From Paenibacillus camelliae (GTDB taxonomy: Bacteria > Bacillota > Bacilli > Paenibacillales > Paenibacillaceae), in the NCBI RefSeq assembly GCF_023715345.1, contig NZ_JAMBNY010000003.1:124001-188000 (forward strand): a stretch of 64,000 nt of DNA. The letters are read 5' to 3'. A program made the position numbers and the translations under genes. Numbering within the stretch: position 1 is the first letter of the stretch; the number at the start of each line of letters is the position of its first letter. This document shows, piece by piece, positions 37,152-45,510 of the stretch. Below the pieces are notes generated by a model that ran no database searches, was not told the origin of the DNA, and saw only the letters and a program-made list of their open reading frames with translations.

Positions 37152-37176
37152 AACCGCAATGGTTAAAACGATAATG

Positions 37177-38742
37177 TTAGACGGTAACCGTTTCTTGTTC
37201 AGGCGCTACCGCTGTATTGCGGATCATATAATCGAATGCAGCCAACGCTGCTGTTGCACCAGATCCCATAGAGATGACGATTTGCTTATAGACAGTATCT
37301 GTGCAATCTCCTGCGGCAAATACGCCCGGCATGCTTGTTGCGCCTTTCTTATCAACAATGACTTCACCATATGGTGTTAAGTCAATAGAACCTTGTAAAA
37401 ACTCTGTGTTCGGCAATAGACCGATCTGTACGAATACACCTTCCAGCTCGACGTGGTGTGTTTCACCTGTCGTCTTATCGAGGTACGTTAAGCCGTTCAC
37501 TTTATCTGTACCTGTAATTTCTTGAGTAGAAGCATTCAACAGTACAGTGACGTTCGGTAAGCTGCGCAGACGCTCCTGTAGTACTTTATCGGCTTTTAGC
37601 TCATCACGATGCTGCAGCAAGGTAACATGCTTTACAATGCCCGCAAGATCGATGGCAGCCTCAACACCGGAGTTACCTCCACCAACGACAGCGACACGCT
37701 GCCCTTTGAAGATCGGTCCATCACAGTGTGGGCAGTATGCTACACCTTTATTTTTGTACTCTTGTTCGCCAGGAACACCAAGCTCACGATAACGCGTACC
37801 TGTTGCAAGGACAACCGTTTTTCCCTTTAATACCGCACCATTCTCGAGAGTAACCTCTACCATCTCTTTACGCTCAATTTTCGCTGCACGCTGAGATCTC
37901 ATTACATCGATATCGTAGTCAGATACGTGGCCTTCTAAGCTTGCAACAAACTTTGGACCCTCAGTAGCTTTTGTACCAATGATGTTCTCGATCGACAATG
38001 TATCATTGACTTGACCACCGAAGCGATCAGCTACAATACCTGTACGAAGACCTTTACGAGCGGAATATATCGCTGCGCTAGAGCCTGCAGGCCCGCCGCC
38101 TACAACAAGCACATCAAAAGGCTCCACGTTCGCGAACTCTGAGCCGTCAGATGAGCTGCCTAGCTTCGCTAAAATATCCTCGATTTCCATACGGCCGTTG
38201 GCAAAGCTTTCACCGTTTAAGAAGACCGTTGGTACTGCCATAATATCTCTTGACTTCACTTCATCCTGGAATGTTCCGCCTTCAACCATTACGTGCGAAA
38301 TATTCGGGTTCAGTACAGACATGATGTTCAAAGCTTGAACGACATCCGGACAGTTATGGCATGTTAAGCTTACAAACGTTTCAAAATGCATTGGTTCTTT
38401 AATCGCTTGGATGCGCTTAATGACCGATTCTTCTACCTTCGGTGCACGGCCACTAACCTGAAGTAAAGCAAGTACTAGGGATGTGAATTCATGACCTAAT
38501 GGCAGTCCTGCAAACACAACTCCTGAATCCTGACCTGCTTTATTAATGCTAAAGCTTGGTGTGCGTTCTAGCTGCACACGTTCTACTGTAATTCGCGAAG
38601 ACATCTTCTCTAGCTCAGTTACTAACTCTAGCATATCCTGAGAAGTCTTATCATCACCTGCGCTTACTTTTATGACCAAATCGCCTTCCAGCATGGTCAA
38701 GTATTGCTGCAACTGCGCTTTTATTTGATTGTCTAATACCAT
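37177..38742 (-). CDS. ahpF: Alkyl hydroperoxide reductase subunit F
   Basis: 521 residues. The N-terminal tandem thioredoxin fold has the redox pair TCHNCP (about residue 130). FAD and NAD(P)H domains follow, with VVGGGPAGSSAAIYSARKG (about 212) and the second redox pair YCPHCDGP (about residue 342). It transfers electrons from NADH to AhpC. The ribosome site is weak and there is a hairpin in the ahpC-ahpF gap, so it may be made at a lower level than AhpC. Confidence 0.93.
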   Translation of the reverse strand: MVLDNQIKAQLQQYLTMLEGDLVIKVSAGDDKTSQDMLELVTELEKMSSRITVERVQLERTPSFSINKAGQDSGVVFAGLPLGHEFTSLVLALLQVSGRAPKVEESVIKRIQAIKEPMHFETFVSLTCHNCPDVVQALNIMSVLNPNISHVMVEGGTFQDEVKSRDIMAVPTVFLNGESFANGRMEIEDILAKLGSSSDGSEFANVEPFDVLVVGGGPAGSSAAIYSARKGLRTGIVADRFGGQVNDTLSIENIIGTKATEGPKFVASLEGHVSDYDIDVMRSQRAAKIERKEMVEVTLENGAVLKGKTVVLATGTRYRELGVPGEQEYKNKGVAYCPHCDGPIFKGQRVAVVGGGNSGVEAAIDLAGIVKHVTLLQHRDELKADKVLQERLRSLPNVTVLLNASTQEITGTDKVNGLTYLDKTTGETHHVELEGVFVQIGLLPNTEFLQGSIDLTPYGEVIVDKKGATSMPGVFAAGDCTDTVYKQIVISMGSGATAALAAFDYMIRNTAVAPEQETVTV

Positions 38743-38874
38743 ATGCGTTACTGCCTGTGCGGGTATAGATGGGAACCATCTATCCTGCTTGCGCAGTTAT
38801 TCACCTCTCTTTTTCTGAAGTTGTATAATAGAATCTATAATAAATGTATAAATACAGAATTTATTAAAAATAGA

Positions 38875-38909
38875 GCGACAAAAACAACCGCAAGGATTGT
38901 TCCTGTCGC
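38875..38909 (-). terminator. Attenuator-like hairpin between ahpC and ahpF
   Basis: GCGACAGGAACAATCC paired with GGTTGTTTTTGTCGC, then TCTATTTTTA on the minus strand. It lies 30 bp after the ahpC stop and would cut most transcripts before ahpF. Confidence 0.75.
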
Positions 38910-38941
38910 CTCTATTGTGCAATGTTCGTTCAGTTAGATAC

Positions 38942-39505
38942 TTAGATTTTACCTACTAGGTCTAAGCTTGGCGTTAAAGTTTCAGCGCCTTCTTCCCATT
39001 TAGCTGGGCAAACTTCGCCTGGATTGTTGCGAACGTATTGAGCAGCTTTGATCTTGCTAACAATTGTAGAAGCGTCACGGCCGATACCGCCTGCATTTAC
39101 TTCATAAGCTTGAACGATTCCGTCTGGGTCGATAATGAATGTACCACGCTCAGCCAAGCCGTCTTCTTCGTTAAGTACGTCGAATGCTCTAGAGATTGTG
39201 TGATTAGGGTCACCAATCATGATGTACTCGATTTTGCCGATCGCTGGAGAATGATCGTGCCAAGCTTTGTGTGTAAAGTGTGTATCTGTAGACACGGAGT
39301 AAACTTCTACACCAAGGCTTTTTAGTGTTGCATATTGGTTTTGAAGGTCTTCTAGCTCAGTAGGACATACGAATGTGAAGTCAGCTGGATAGAAGCATAC
39401 TACGCTCCATTGACCTTTAAAGTTTTCTGAAGATACGTCGATAAACTCGCCTTTTTGGAAAGCTTTCGCTGTAAATGGTTGAATTTCTTTACCGATTAAT
39501 GCCAT
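38942..39505 (-). CDS. ahpC: Peroxiredoxin, alkyl hydroperoxide reductase subunit C
   Basis: 187 residues, the usual AhpC length. The peroxidatic Cys is in DFTFVCPTE (about residue 47) and the resolving Cys is in [11 protein letters not shown] (about residue 166). It reduces peroxides and is recycled by AhpF. GGGAGGA precedes the ATG. Palindromes at 39540-39579 suggest peroxide-responsive control. Confidence 0.95.
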   Translation of the reverse strand: MALIGKEIQPFTAKAFQKGEFIDVSSENFKGQWSVVCFYPADFTFVCPTELEDLQNQYATLKSLGVEVYSVSTDTHFTHKAWHDHSPAIGKIEYIMIGDPNHTISRAFDVLNEEDGLAERGTFIIDPDGIVQAYEVNAGGIGRDASTIVSKIKAAQYVRNNPGEVCPAKWEEGAETLTPSLDLVGKI

Positions 39506-39539
39506 GACAGTTTCCTCCCACTTTCTCTTTAGTTTTTCG

Positions 39540-39579
39540 TGTAATTATAATTACATTGAAATAATTATAATTATTAATT
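39540..39579. promoter_or_regulatory. PerR/Fur-like operator palindromes upstream of ahpC
   Basis: TGTAATTATAATTACA is a perfect 16-bp palindrome at 39540. A second at 39561 (ATAATTATAATTAT) runs into TTATAATTATTAATT, which matches 12 of 15 positions of the PerR box (TTATAATNATTATAA). Confidence 0.65.
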
Positions 39580-39651
39580 AAATTATCTTACATTATTCGC
39601 GCTTAGTCAACTTTAAATGCGTGACTAAAGTTAAAATTTTCTATGACAATC

Positions 39652-39682
39652 TATTCTCTACAGGAAAAACCATAGAGAATAG
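39652..39682. terminator. Hairpin between ahpC upstream region and the nitroreductase
   Basis: Ten-base perfect stem CTATTCTCTA/TAGAGAATAG with a 12-base loop, located 115 bp after the nitroreductase stop. There is no clear U-run, so its role is unsure. Confidence 0.35.
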
Positions 39683-39797
39683 AATTCACTCTAGCTACTT
39701 TACTTACGTCTATTTTGTGTCGATCCTTGCTTCTTCTACTTTAATAAATATGACCAATTATGAAAAATTTATACGCGCACTGACTTGTACCCTCGTG

Positions 39798-40427
39798 TTA
39801 AACAAAGCGTACAACTTGCTTAAGAGGAAGACGTGATGAACCGTAAGCCTGTGCTGCTGCCTCACCAATCGCAATCAGAAGAATCGGAATCTCATGCTGT
39901 GGCAGGTTGAACTTTTCGGCAAACTTCACTTTATCAAAGCCGCCCATTGGAACAGTGTCGTAGCCCATGTCCTTTGCTAGAAGCATGATTTGCATCGAGA
40001 TTAATCCAGCATCAAAGGTTACAATGTTTTTAAGAACATCCTCTGGCAATCCTCCATATAGAGCAACTGAGCTTTTAATCATATGGTCGGCAATTTCACG
40101 TGCCATATAGCCATGTTCAAAATTAGCGTTATAAATTTGCTCCGCATTGTTATACATCGTCATGTCGCCTAGAACAGCGATAATCGCTGACGAGGTTTCT
40201 ACTTGCTCTTGATTGTTCGCAATTGCACGTAAATCCTTTTTTGCTTCGGGATTATCAATGACAAGAAAACGCCAAGGCTGCAAATTGCTTGAGGATGGAG
40301 CCGACGTTGCCTGCTCAAGTAGATATTCCAGCTTCTCACGAGGAATGACTACCCCTTCTTTATATTTGCGCACTGATTTACGAGCATGCATAATTTCTTC
40401 TAGCTTTGTATGTGTTTGTATCACCAT
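39798..40427 (-). CDS. Nitroreductase family protein
   Basis: 209 residues, FMN-binding fold. Family blocks are HARKSVRKYKEG (residues 13-24), ATSAPSSSNLQPWRFLVI (about 38-55) and DMGYDTVPMGGFD near the C-terminus. It probably reduces quinones or nitro compounds with NAD(P)H. The start at 40427 follows GAGGAG by 6 bases. It is 22 bp downstream of the marR gene and is very likely its regulatory target. Confidence 0.87.
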   Translation of the reverse strand: MVIQTHTKLEEIMHARKSVRKYKEGVVIPREKLEYLLEQATSAPSSSNLQPWRFLVIDNPEAKKDLRAIANNQEQVETSSAIIAVLGDMTMYNNAEQIYNANFEHGYMAREIADHMIKSSVALYGGLPEDVLKNIVTFDAGLISMQIMLLAKDMGYDTVPMGGFDKVKFAEKFNLPQHEIPILLIAIGEAAAQAYGSSRLPLKQVVRFV

Positions 40428-40449
40428 AAACAACTCCTCTTCGATGTAT

Positions 40450-40878
40450 TTACCAACGACTTGTATTGTCATTCAGCTTTTTAATGAGCAATTGCAGCTG
40501 ATCGATTTCCTCGTTCGTAAACTCCGCATATAACTCATTCATAAATTGTTTCCTGTTATCGTCACAGGAGGTTAGTCGTTCTCTGCCAATCTCAGTAATT
40601 TGGACAATAATCTCACGATTATTATGCTCATTACGTTGACGATAAACGAGCTGTTGCTCTTCGAGCAGCTTTAGATGCCTTGTGATTGCTGCTTGATCGA
40701 TATTTAATTGCTGCTGCAGCACAGATTGTGGGGTTTTCCCATTGCTTAAAATGACGTTTAGCAATTCGTAACGCGTTAAGCTAATGCCTGCCCTTTGCTC
40801 GAAGCACTGTGCAATCCTTCGATCAATCGTTTTTATCATCAAAAACAACTCTTTTAGCTCTTGATGTGATTTCTCCAT
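40450..40878 (-). CDS. MarR family transcriptional regulator
   Basis: 142 residues with a winged helix (LTRYELLNVILSNGKTPQSVLQQQ and IDQAAITRHLKLLEEQQLVYRQRN). I start at 40878 (MEKSHQEL), with GGGAGTG upstream. A longer in-frame version begins at 40959, but its extra residues (repeated SLTSQ) come only from translating the operator array, so I reject it. It probably represses itself and the nitroreductase, with release by quinone, thiol stress or a similar ligand. Confidence 0.87.
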   Translation of the reverse strand: MEKSHQELKELFLMIKTIDRRIAQCFEQRAGISLTRYELLNVILSNGKTPQSVLQQQLNIDQAAITRHLKLLEEQQLVYRQRNEHNNREIIVQITEIGRERLTSCDDNRKQFMNELYAEFTNEEIDQLQLLIKKLNDNTSRW

Positions 40879-40902
40879 GCAGTGATCACTCCCATCTAAA
40901 GC

Positions 40903-40959
40903 ATGACCAGTCAATGATTGACTAGTCAATGATTGACTAGTCAACGATTGATTAGTCAA
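40903..40959. promoter_or_regulatory. Four-site MarR operator array
   Basis: Four near-copies of the palindrome TTGACTAGTCAA begin at 40903, 40918, 40933 and 40948, an exact 15-bp period. The middle two are perfect; the outer two carry single changes (ATGACCAGTCAA and TTGATTAGTCAA). They lie just upstream of the marR start. Confidence 0.8.
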
Positions 40960-41203
40960 TCATACACCCTCATTTAATTATTTGCAAGCTAGCGAAGTGC
41001 ATCGCCTTCAAAATTATGTAAATTTTCACAAACCGACTTGAGTGATGGCATTCGCCAATTGACGAAGCATACTGGGGGAATACACATTTCACTAACAATG
41101 ATAGTGCCACTGGTTGAATTTGTCCCCTCATAATTACAACGATTGAGTATACTATCTACTTATCGTTGTTAACTAGAGGGGATTTACTATGTTAGAAACA
41201 ATC

Positions 41204-42082
41204 TTAACGTTGAATTTTTCCAATAGGAATCCACAGCTCGACTTCTTTTTCCTCAGTAAATACTTGCTTTTGACCAACTTGGATTTCCGGTCCAACTTGT
41301 ATTTTAGGTCCCTCAACTTGTTCATAGCCTGAGGATGGAAACCATTCCCCATAAATTTGCTTCCATTTATCAGGTGACCAAGGTACTTTCACCTCGAATA
41401 CAACCCATGTTAGCTCAGGCACAAGTAATGTTGTAAATCCAACCGGACAGGGCTCCTTTGTAGCTACCCCCATGTAATAGTCGTATTCTGGGTTGCCTCT
41501 CCCCACATCGCCTACATCAACATGAAGAATACCAGAAGGATCCTGATTACTGAGAGACTTGAGTTGATTGTACGTTTCATCACTAGTAGATAGCCACACC
41601 TGCTCGACACCTGGATGCTCACCATCCTTAATGGCTGTCACCTTGTTTTTGATTCCGACCACCTGAAACGATTCCTTTTTGACGATTCTAAACTTCATTG
41701 GATCACTTCCTCCTATCGATAATCGGAAGGTCATTGGTGGATATGCTTTTAGTGGACTAGTATTGCTTCTCGCTTCTGTAGGCGTCATTCCATGTAGGCT
41801 TTGAAATGCTCGTGTAAATGCATCTGGGGAATTGTAACCGTATTTGATCGCAACATCTATTACCTTAATTGTGCTGTCCTGAAGATTCATCGCCGCAAGC
41901 GATAGTCGTCTGCGGCGTATATATTCCTGCAAAGTAATACCCGCTAGGAACGAAAACATCCGCTTAAAGTGGTAGATCGAGCAGCATGCACGCCTAGCTA
42001 TCTCTTGCTCGTCAATATCATGCTCAAGGTTTTGCTCAATGTAAGCTAATGCACTATTTAAATGATTTAGCATATTCATCAT
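41204..42082 (-). CDS. AraC family regulator with GyrI-like effector domain
   Basis: 292 residues. The AraC DNA-binding domain is at the N-terminus (residues 1-105: IDEQEIARRACCSIYHFKRMF and VIDVAIKYGYNSPDAFTRAF). A GyrI-like small-molecule domain follows (about 130-290, starting MKFRIVKKESFQVVG). This is the SoxS-Rob/BltR-like layout used for drug or stress sensing. AGGAGG precedes a double ATG; 42082 or 42079 may be used. Target unknown. Confidence 0.87.
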   Translation of the reverse strand: MMNMLNHLNSALAYIEQNLEHDIDEQEIARRACCSIYHFKRMFSFLAGITLQEYIRRRRLSLAAMNLQDSTIKVIDVAIKYGYNSPDAFTRAFQSLHGMTPTEARSNTSPLKAYPPMTFRLSIGGSDPMKFRIVKKESFQVVGIKNKVTAIKDGEHPGVEQVWLSTSDETYNQLKSLSNQDPSGILHVDVGDVGRGNPEYDYYMGVATKEPCPVGFTTLLVPELTWVVFEVKVPWSPDKWKQIYGEWFPSSGYEQVEGPKIQVGPEIQVGQKQVFTEEKEVELWIPIGKIQR

Positions 42083-42296
42083 ATAACCTCCTCTCAATTA
42101 AACAATAGCAGGATGTAGCAATTAGCATCCGATATTTCAGAATCAATTATTGCAGGGTAACCGGCACTACTAACTTCCATGTCCACTTTGCAGTTCCTTC
42201 CCGCAACAAATAATTCCCACTTTATTACATGTAAATCATTTACATATGTAACAATGGATGATAATATGTAATCAAACGGACACGAGGAGTGATAAT

Positions 42297-42758
42297 ATGG
42301 CTGATTTACTAACGGTAGACATATTAGCTGAGATACTCGAAATGCATCCCAGAACGATTAGAAGGTACATTCGCGACAATCAACTTCCAGCAACTAAGGT
42401 TGGCGGTGAATGGAGAATACGAAGGGAGGATGCAGAAATGTTCATTGGTAGTAAGCTCGAGCACATAAAATCAAATGCGATCCAGGACGTTCAAGCATTT
42501 ATGGATGGTAAGGACAGTGAGGTTGATGGGAAACTTCAGGTCTGTTCAGTACTCGACTGTTATGTAGAACAAGCTGAAGCATTCAAAATTTCAGAAGCGA
42601 TTATGTGGCATATGAATCAACCTGATCCCAATCGCGGAAAAGCGAAGTTTCAATACTTTTTCGACGAAAAAGAGAATAAAGGGCGTTATATTATATGGGG
42701 AACGCCTGCTTTTGTCGGTAAAGTTCTTGCGGCAGTGGACTCAGCTGTAGGTAATTAA
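42297..42758 (+). CDS. Excisionase-type helix-turn-helix protein
   Basis: 153 residues. The first 50 are a MerR-like/HTH_17 domain (LLTVDILAEILEMHPRTIRR and LPATKVGGEWRIRREDAEMFI). The remaining 100 are not recognised; they have an alpha/beta look and end with an IIWGTPAFVGKVLAAVDSA strand-helix. The start at 42297 follows GAGGAG. Function unknown. There are no integrase or phage genes nearby, so a transcription regulator is more likely than an excisionase. Confidence 0.75.
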   Translation: MADLLTVDILAEILEMHPRTIRRYIRDNQLPATKVGGEWRIRREDAEMFIGSKLEHIKSNAIQDVQAFMDGKDSEVDGKLQVCSVLDCYVEQAEAFKISEAIMWHMNQPDPNRGKAKFQYFFDEKENKGRYIIWGTPAFVGKVLAAVDSAVGN

Positions 42759-42811
42759 AACAATATCAGTATACAATCACATCTACGAACAACGTGCTAT
42801 TCACGATATTC

Positions 42812-42835
42812 AAGGCTCCTTTCATTGGGAGCCTT
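42812..42835 (+). terminator. Terminator of the HTH gene
   Basis: AAGGCTCC/GGGAGCCTT stem with a 7-base loop, then TCTTCTTT. Confidence 0.8.
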
Positions 42836-42936
42836 TCTTCTTTATCCACCCTAACAGCCAACACAAGACATTTAAGAAATCAAACTAGCAGAGAGATGGA
42901 AGATACTATACAATTTAGAAAAATGACATAATAAGC

Positions 42937-43641
42937 GTGGTGACGATTCTGTTTAAGATACTTTTAATTGAAGACGATACATCGTTATTTAATGAAATAA
43001 AAGATAGACTGATGGGCTGGTCGTATGATGTGCATGGGATTACCGACTTCAATGACGTCCTTCAGCAATTCACTAGCATTAAGCCAGATATCGTGATCAT
43101 CGATATACAATTACCGAAATACGATGGCTTCCACTGGTGTCGCTTAATCCGCTCGCATTCCAATGTACCGATACTATTCCTGTCCTCTAGAGATCACCCT
43201 ACCGATATGGTAATGTCGATGCAGCTTGGTGCAGATGACTTTATTCAGAAGCCCTTTCATTTCGATGTGCTTATCGCGAAGATTCAAGCGGTGCTTCGCA
43301 GAGTCTATCACTATAACAATGAGCCGATACTTATTCGAACATGGTGCGGTGCAACGGTCGATTATGAGAAAAACACCGTTTCCAATGAAGCCGGAGCGAT
43401 AGAGCTTACGAAAAATGAAATATTTATATTGAAATGTCTTATCGAGCAAAAGAACAAAATCGTTAGTCGTGAGCAATTAATAAGAAGCCTGTGGGACGAC
43501 GAGCGTTATGTCAGTGATAATACATTAACTGTAAATGTTAATCGATTGAGAAAAAAACTAGAGGAGCTTGGGCTAGATCGCTTTATCGAAACGAAGGTGG
43601 GACAAGGCTATGTTGCGAAGGAAGAGGATGATTACCGTTGA
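42937..43641 (+). CDS. Response regulator, OmpR family (BceR-like)
   Basis: 234 residues. The receiver has acidic IEDD near the start, phospho-acceptor Asp in IVIIDIQLP (about residue 56) and Lys in FIQKPFHFD. The winged-helix output domain covers about 135-230. The start is uncertain: GTG 42937 has no good site, whereas family members begin at MFKILLIED, which matches the CTG at 42949 with GGTGA 5 bases upstream. It forms a four-base overlap with the kinase gene. Confidence 0.87.
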   Translation: MVTILFKILLIEDDTSLFNEIKDRLMGWSYDVHGITDFNDVLQQFTSIKPDIVIIDIQLPKYDGFHWCRLIRSHSNVPILFLSSRDHPTDMVMSMQLGADDFIQKPFHFDVLIAKIQAVLRRVYHYNNEPILIRTWCGATVDYEKNTVSNEAGAIELTKNEIFILKCLIEQKNKIVSREQLIRSLWDDERYVSDNTLTVNVNRLRKKLEELGLDRFIETKVGQGYVAKEEDDYR

Positions 43642-44642
43642 TTAAGCATTATATCGTGGAGAGGCGCAGCTGGATTCTACTGTTTGTTGTTATCCATGGG
43701 TTAATCCTCTTCATATCGTATGTCGATCCTCAGATCCCATTTATGCCGATACTTTATATTGTTTTTCTATCAGCACTAGTGTTCATTCTTTTTCTAGCTA
43801 TCCGCTACAATAAAGAGACAAAATTTTACAAAAGCATGGAAGCATGGGAAAACGACCTAGATCTCGCTGCTTTAGCTCATTCTAGCAGTCCGTTCGAAAA
43901 AATAGTTGAGGCTAGTGTCATCAATCAGACGGAAAGACTTAAGCAGCGAGCTGAGTATAATCAAATGCTCGTTGAGCAGGAAAAGGATGAGCTATTATCG
44001 TGGATTCATGAGGTTAAAACACCGCTCTCTGCGATGCGATTAATCGTGGATCGTGTAGATGATGAGGCGATACGATCACAAATCATGTATGAGTGGTTAA
44101 GAATTCACCTCCTCCTCGATCAACAGCTGCACCAAAAGCGAATTCCTTTTATGGAAAATGATCTTTATATCGAGCTCATCCAAATTAAATCACTCATCAC
44201 GAAGGAAATGATTGAGCTGCAATCATGGTGTATGCAGAAAGGGATAGGCTTTGAGCTTAATCTTGAAGTGCAAGAGGTGCTTAGCGATGCCAAATGGCTT
44301 GCTTTTATTATGAGGCAGCTGCTTACTAATGCTGTAAAATACAGCCATTCCTCTGACATTGTCATTAGCAGCTACCTGAGAGGCGAACAAGCCGTAGTTG
44401 AAGTTAAGGATACAGGACGTGGCATTGATGCCCGAGATCTACCTCGCATCTTCGAAAAGGGCTATACGTCAACCGCTATGCACCAGGATCATGCAGCAAC
44501 GGGCATGGGATTGTATTTAGCGGAGAAGGCGGCTAAGCTGCTGCTCATTCACATCGAGGTTCAATCTGAGCCTGGAGCTGGAACAACCTTTTCTCTCGTA
44601 TTCCCTAAGCATAATCCATTTGACCAAATAACAGGCATGTGA
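43638..44642 (+). CDS. Sensor histidine kinase, BceS-like
   Basis: 334 residues. Two membrane helices (about residues 12-30 and 37-57) are joined by a very short outer loop, so it cannot sense ligand itself. This is typical of BceS kinases, which read the state of their ABC transporter. The phospho-acceptor is His124 in LLSWIHEVKTPLSAMRL. The ATPase domain has the DTGRGID and GMGLYLAEKAAKLL motifs. It starts at TTG, overlapping the regulator stop. Confidence 0.9.
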   Translation: MIKHYIVERRSWILLFVVIHGLILFISYVDPQIPFMPILYIVFLSALVFILFLAIRYNKETKFYKSMEAWENDLDLAALAHSSSPFEKIVEASVINQTERLKQRAEYNQMLVEQEKDELLSWIHEVKTPLSAMRLIVDRVDDEAIRSQIMYEWLRIHLLLDQQLHQKRIPFMENDLYIELIQIKSLITKEMIELQSWCMQKGIGFELNLEVQEVLSDAKWLAFIMRQLLTNAVKYSHSSDIVISSYLRGEQAVVEVKDTGRGIDARDLPRIFEKGYTSTAMHQDHAATGMGLYLAEKAAKLLLIHIEVQSEPGAGTTFSLVFPKHNPFDQITGM

Positions 44643-44669
44643 CGAATTTGTCACATGCTTTTCTGTTTT
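44635..44669. promoter_or_regulatory. BceR-type operator and/or terminator hairpin
   Basis: Perfect inverted repeat GCATGTGAC-GAATTT-GTCACATGC across the kinase stop codon, followed by TTTTCTGTTTT. A TATAAT box at 44707 puts its centre about 70 bp upstream of the predicted start of bceA-type transcription, a fitting place for an activator. It could also end the kinase transcript. Confidence 0.65.
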
Positions 44670-44748
44670 GTATGATGAATCGAAGGAATTCTAAGATGAG
44701 GTCTCCTATAATGAAGCTATCAAATGTTAAATGAAAAGGTGTGGAGAT

Positions 44749-45510
44749 ATGAATATATTAGAAGCAACGAAAATCCATAAGAGCTACGGCAATAAATTCA
44801 ATAAAGAAGAAGTTCTTAAAGGATTAGACGTTACTGTTAAGAAGGGTGAGTTCGTTAGTATTATGGGCCCATCAGGCTCCGGTAAAACAACGCTGCTGAA
44901 TGTACTCTCCTCTATTGATAAGGTGAGTAGTGGCACTATTCAGATTGAAGGCAAGGATATGACAGTCATGAAGGAAAGACAGCTGGCTGAGTTTAGACAG
45001 CATCATTTGGGCTTTATCTTTCAGGACTACAACCTTCTAGACACATTAACCGTTAAGGAAAATATACTGCTTCCATTGTCCGTAACTAAAATCTCTAAGA
45101 GGGAAGCTGATCTGAAGTTCAGCCTGCTTGCTAAGGAGCTTGGCATCTATGAGCTTAAAGATAAATACCCGAACCAAATTTCAGGCGGACAAAAGCAAAG
45201 AACGTCTGCCGCACGAGCATTCATTAATGAACCGAGCATCATATTTGCCGATGAGCCGACTGGTGCACTGGATTCGAAGGCAGCCTCCGATCTATTAGAT
45301 AAGCTAAGCGATCTCAACGATAAGCTTAAGGCGACGATTGTTATGGTTACACACGATCCGGTAGCAGCTAGCTACTGCAGTCGAGTAATCTTTATTAAGG
45401 ATGGACGCATCTTCACCCAGCTAACGAAAGGCGAGGAATCAAGACAGCATTTCTTCCAGGACATTATAAAAACACAAAGTGTACTAGGTGGTGTGCAGCA
45501 TGAGCATTAA
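44749..45510 (+). CDS. ABC transporter ATPase, BceA-like
   Basis: 253 residues. Walker [10 protein letters not shown] (about residue 37), signature [14 protein letters not shown] (about 140), Walker [13 protein letters not shown]. It belongs to the MacB/BceA group that works with a ten-helix permease. AGGTGTGGAG precedes the ATG at 44749; an earlier in-frame ATG at 44731 is less likely. It overlaps the permease gene by 11 bases. Confidence 0.92.
   Translation: MNILEATKIHKSYGNKFNKEEVLKGLDVTVKKGEFVSIMGPSGSGKTTLLNVLSSIDKVSSGTIQIEGKDMTVMKERQLAEFRQHHLGFIFQDYNLLDTLTVKENILLPLSVTKISKREADLKFSLLAKELGIYELKDKYPNQISGGQKQRTSAARAFINEPSIIFADEPTGALDSKAASDLLDKLSDLNDKLKATIVMVTHDPVAASYCSRVIFIKDGRIFTQLTKGEESRQHFFQDIIKTQSVLGGVQHEH

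Noticed and set aside
40879..40959. N-terminal extension of the MarR protein with SLTSQ repeats
   Set aside because: It is the translated operator array. The ATG at 40878 has a ribosome site and matches normal MarR length.
41126..41180. Long inverted repeat CCCCTC...GAGGGG between the two regulator genes
   Set aside because: The stem is interrupted by several mismatches and has no U-run on either side, so I did not call a terminator.
42297..42758. Phage or plasmid excisionase
   Set aside because: The helix-turn-helix is of that type, but the long C-terminal part and lack of integrase or attachment sites argue against it.
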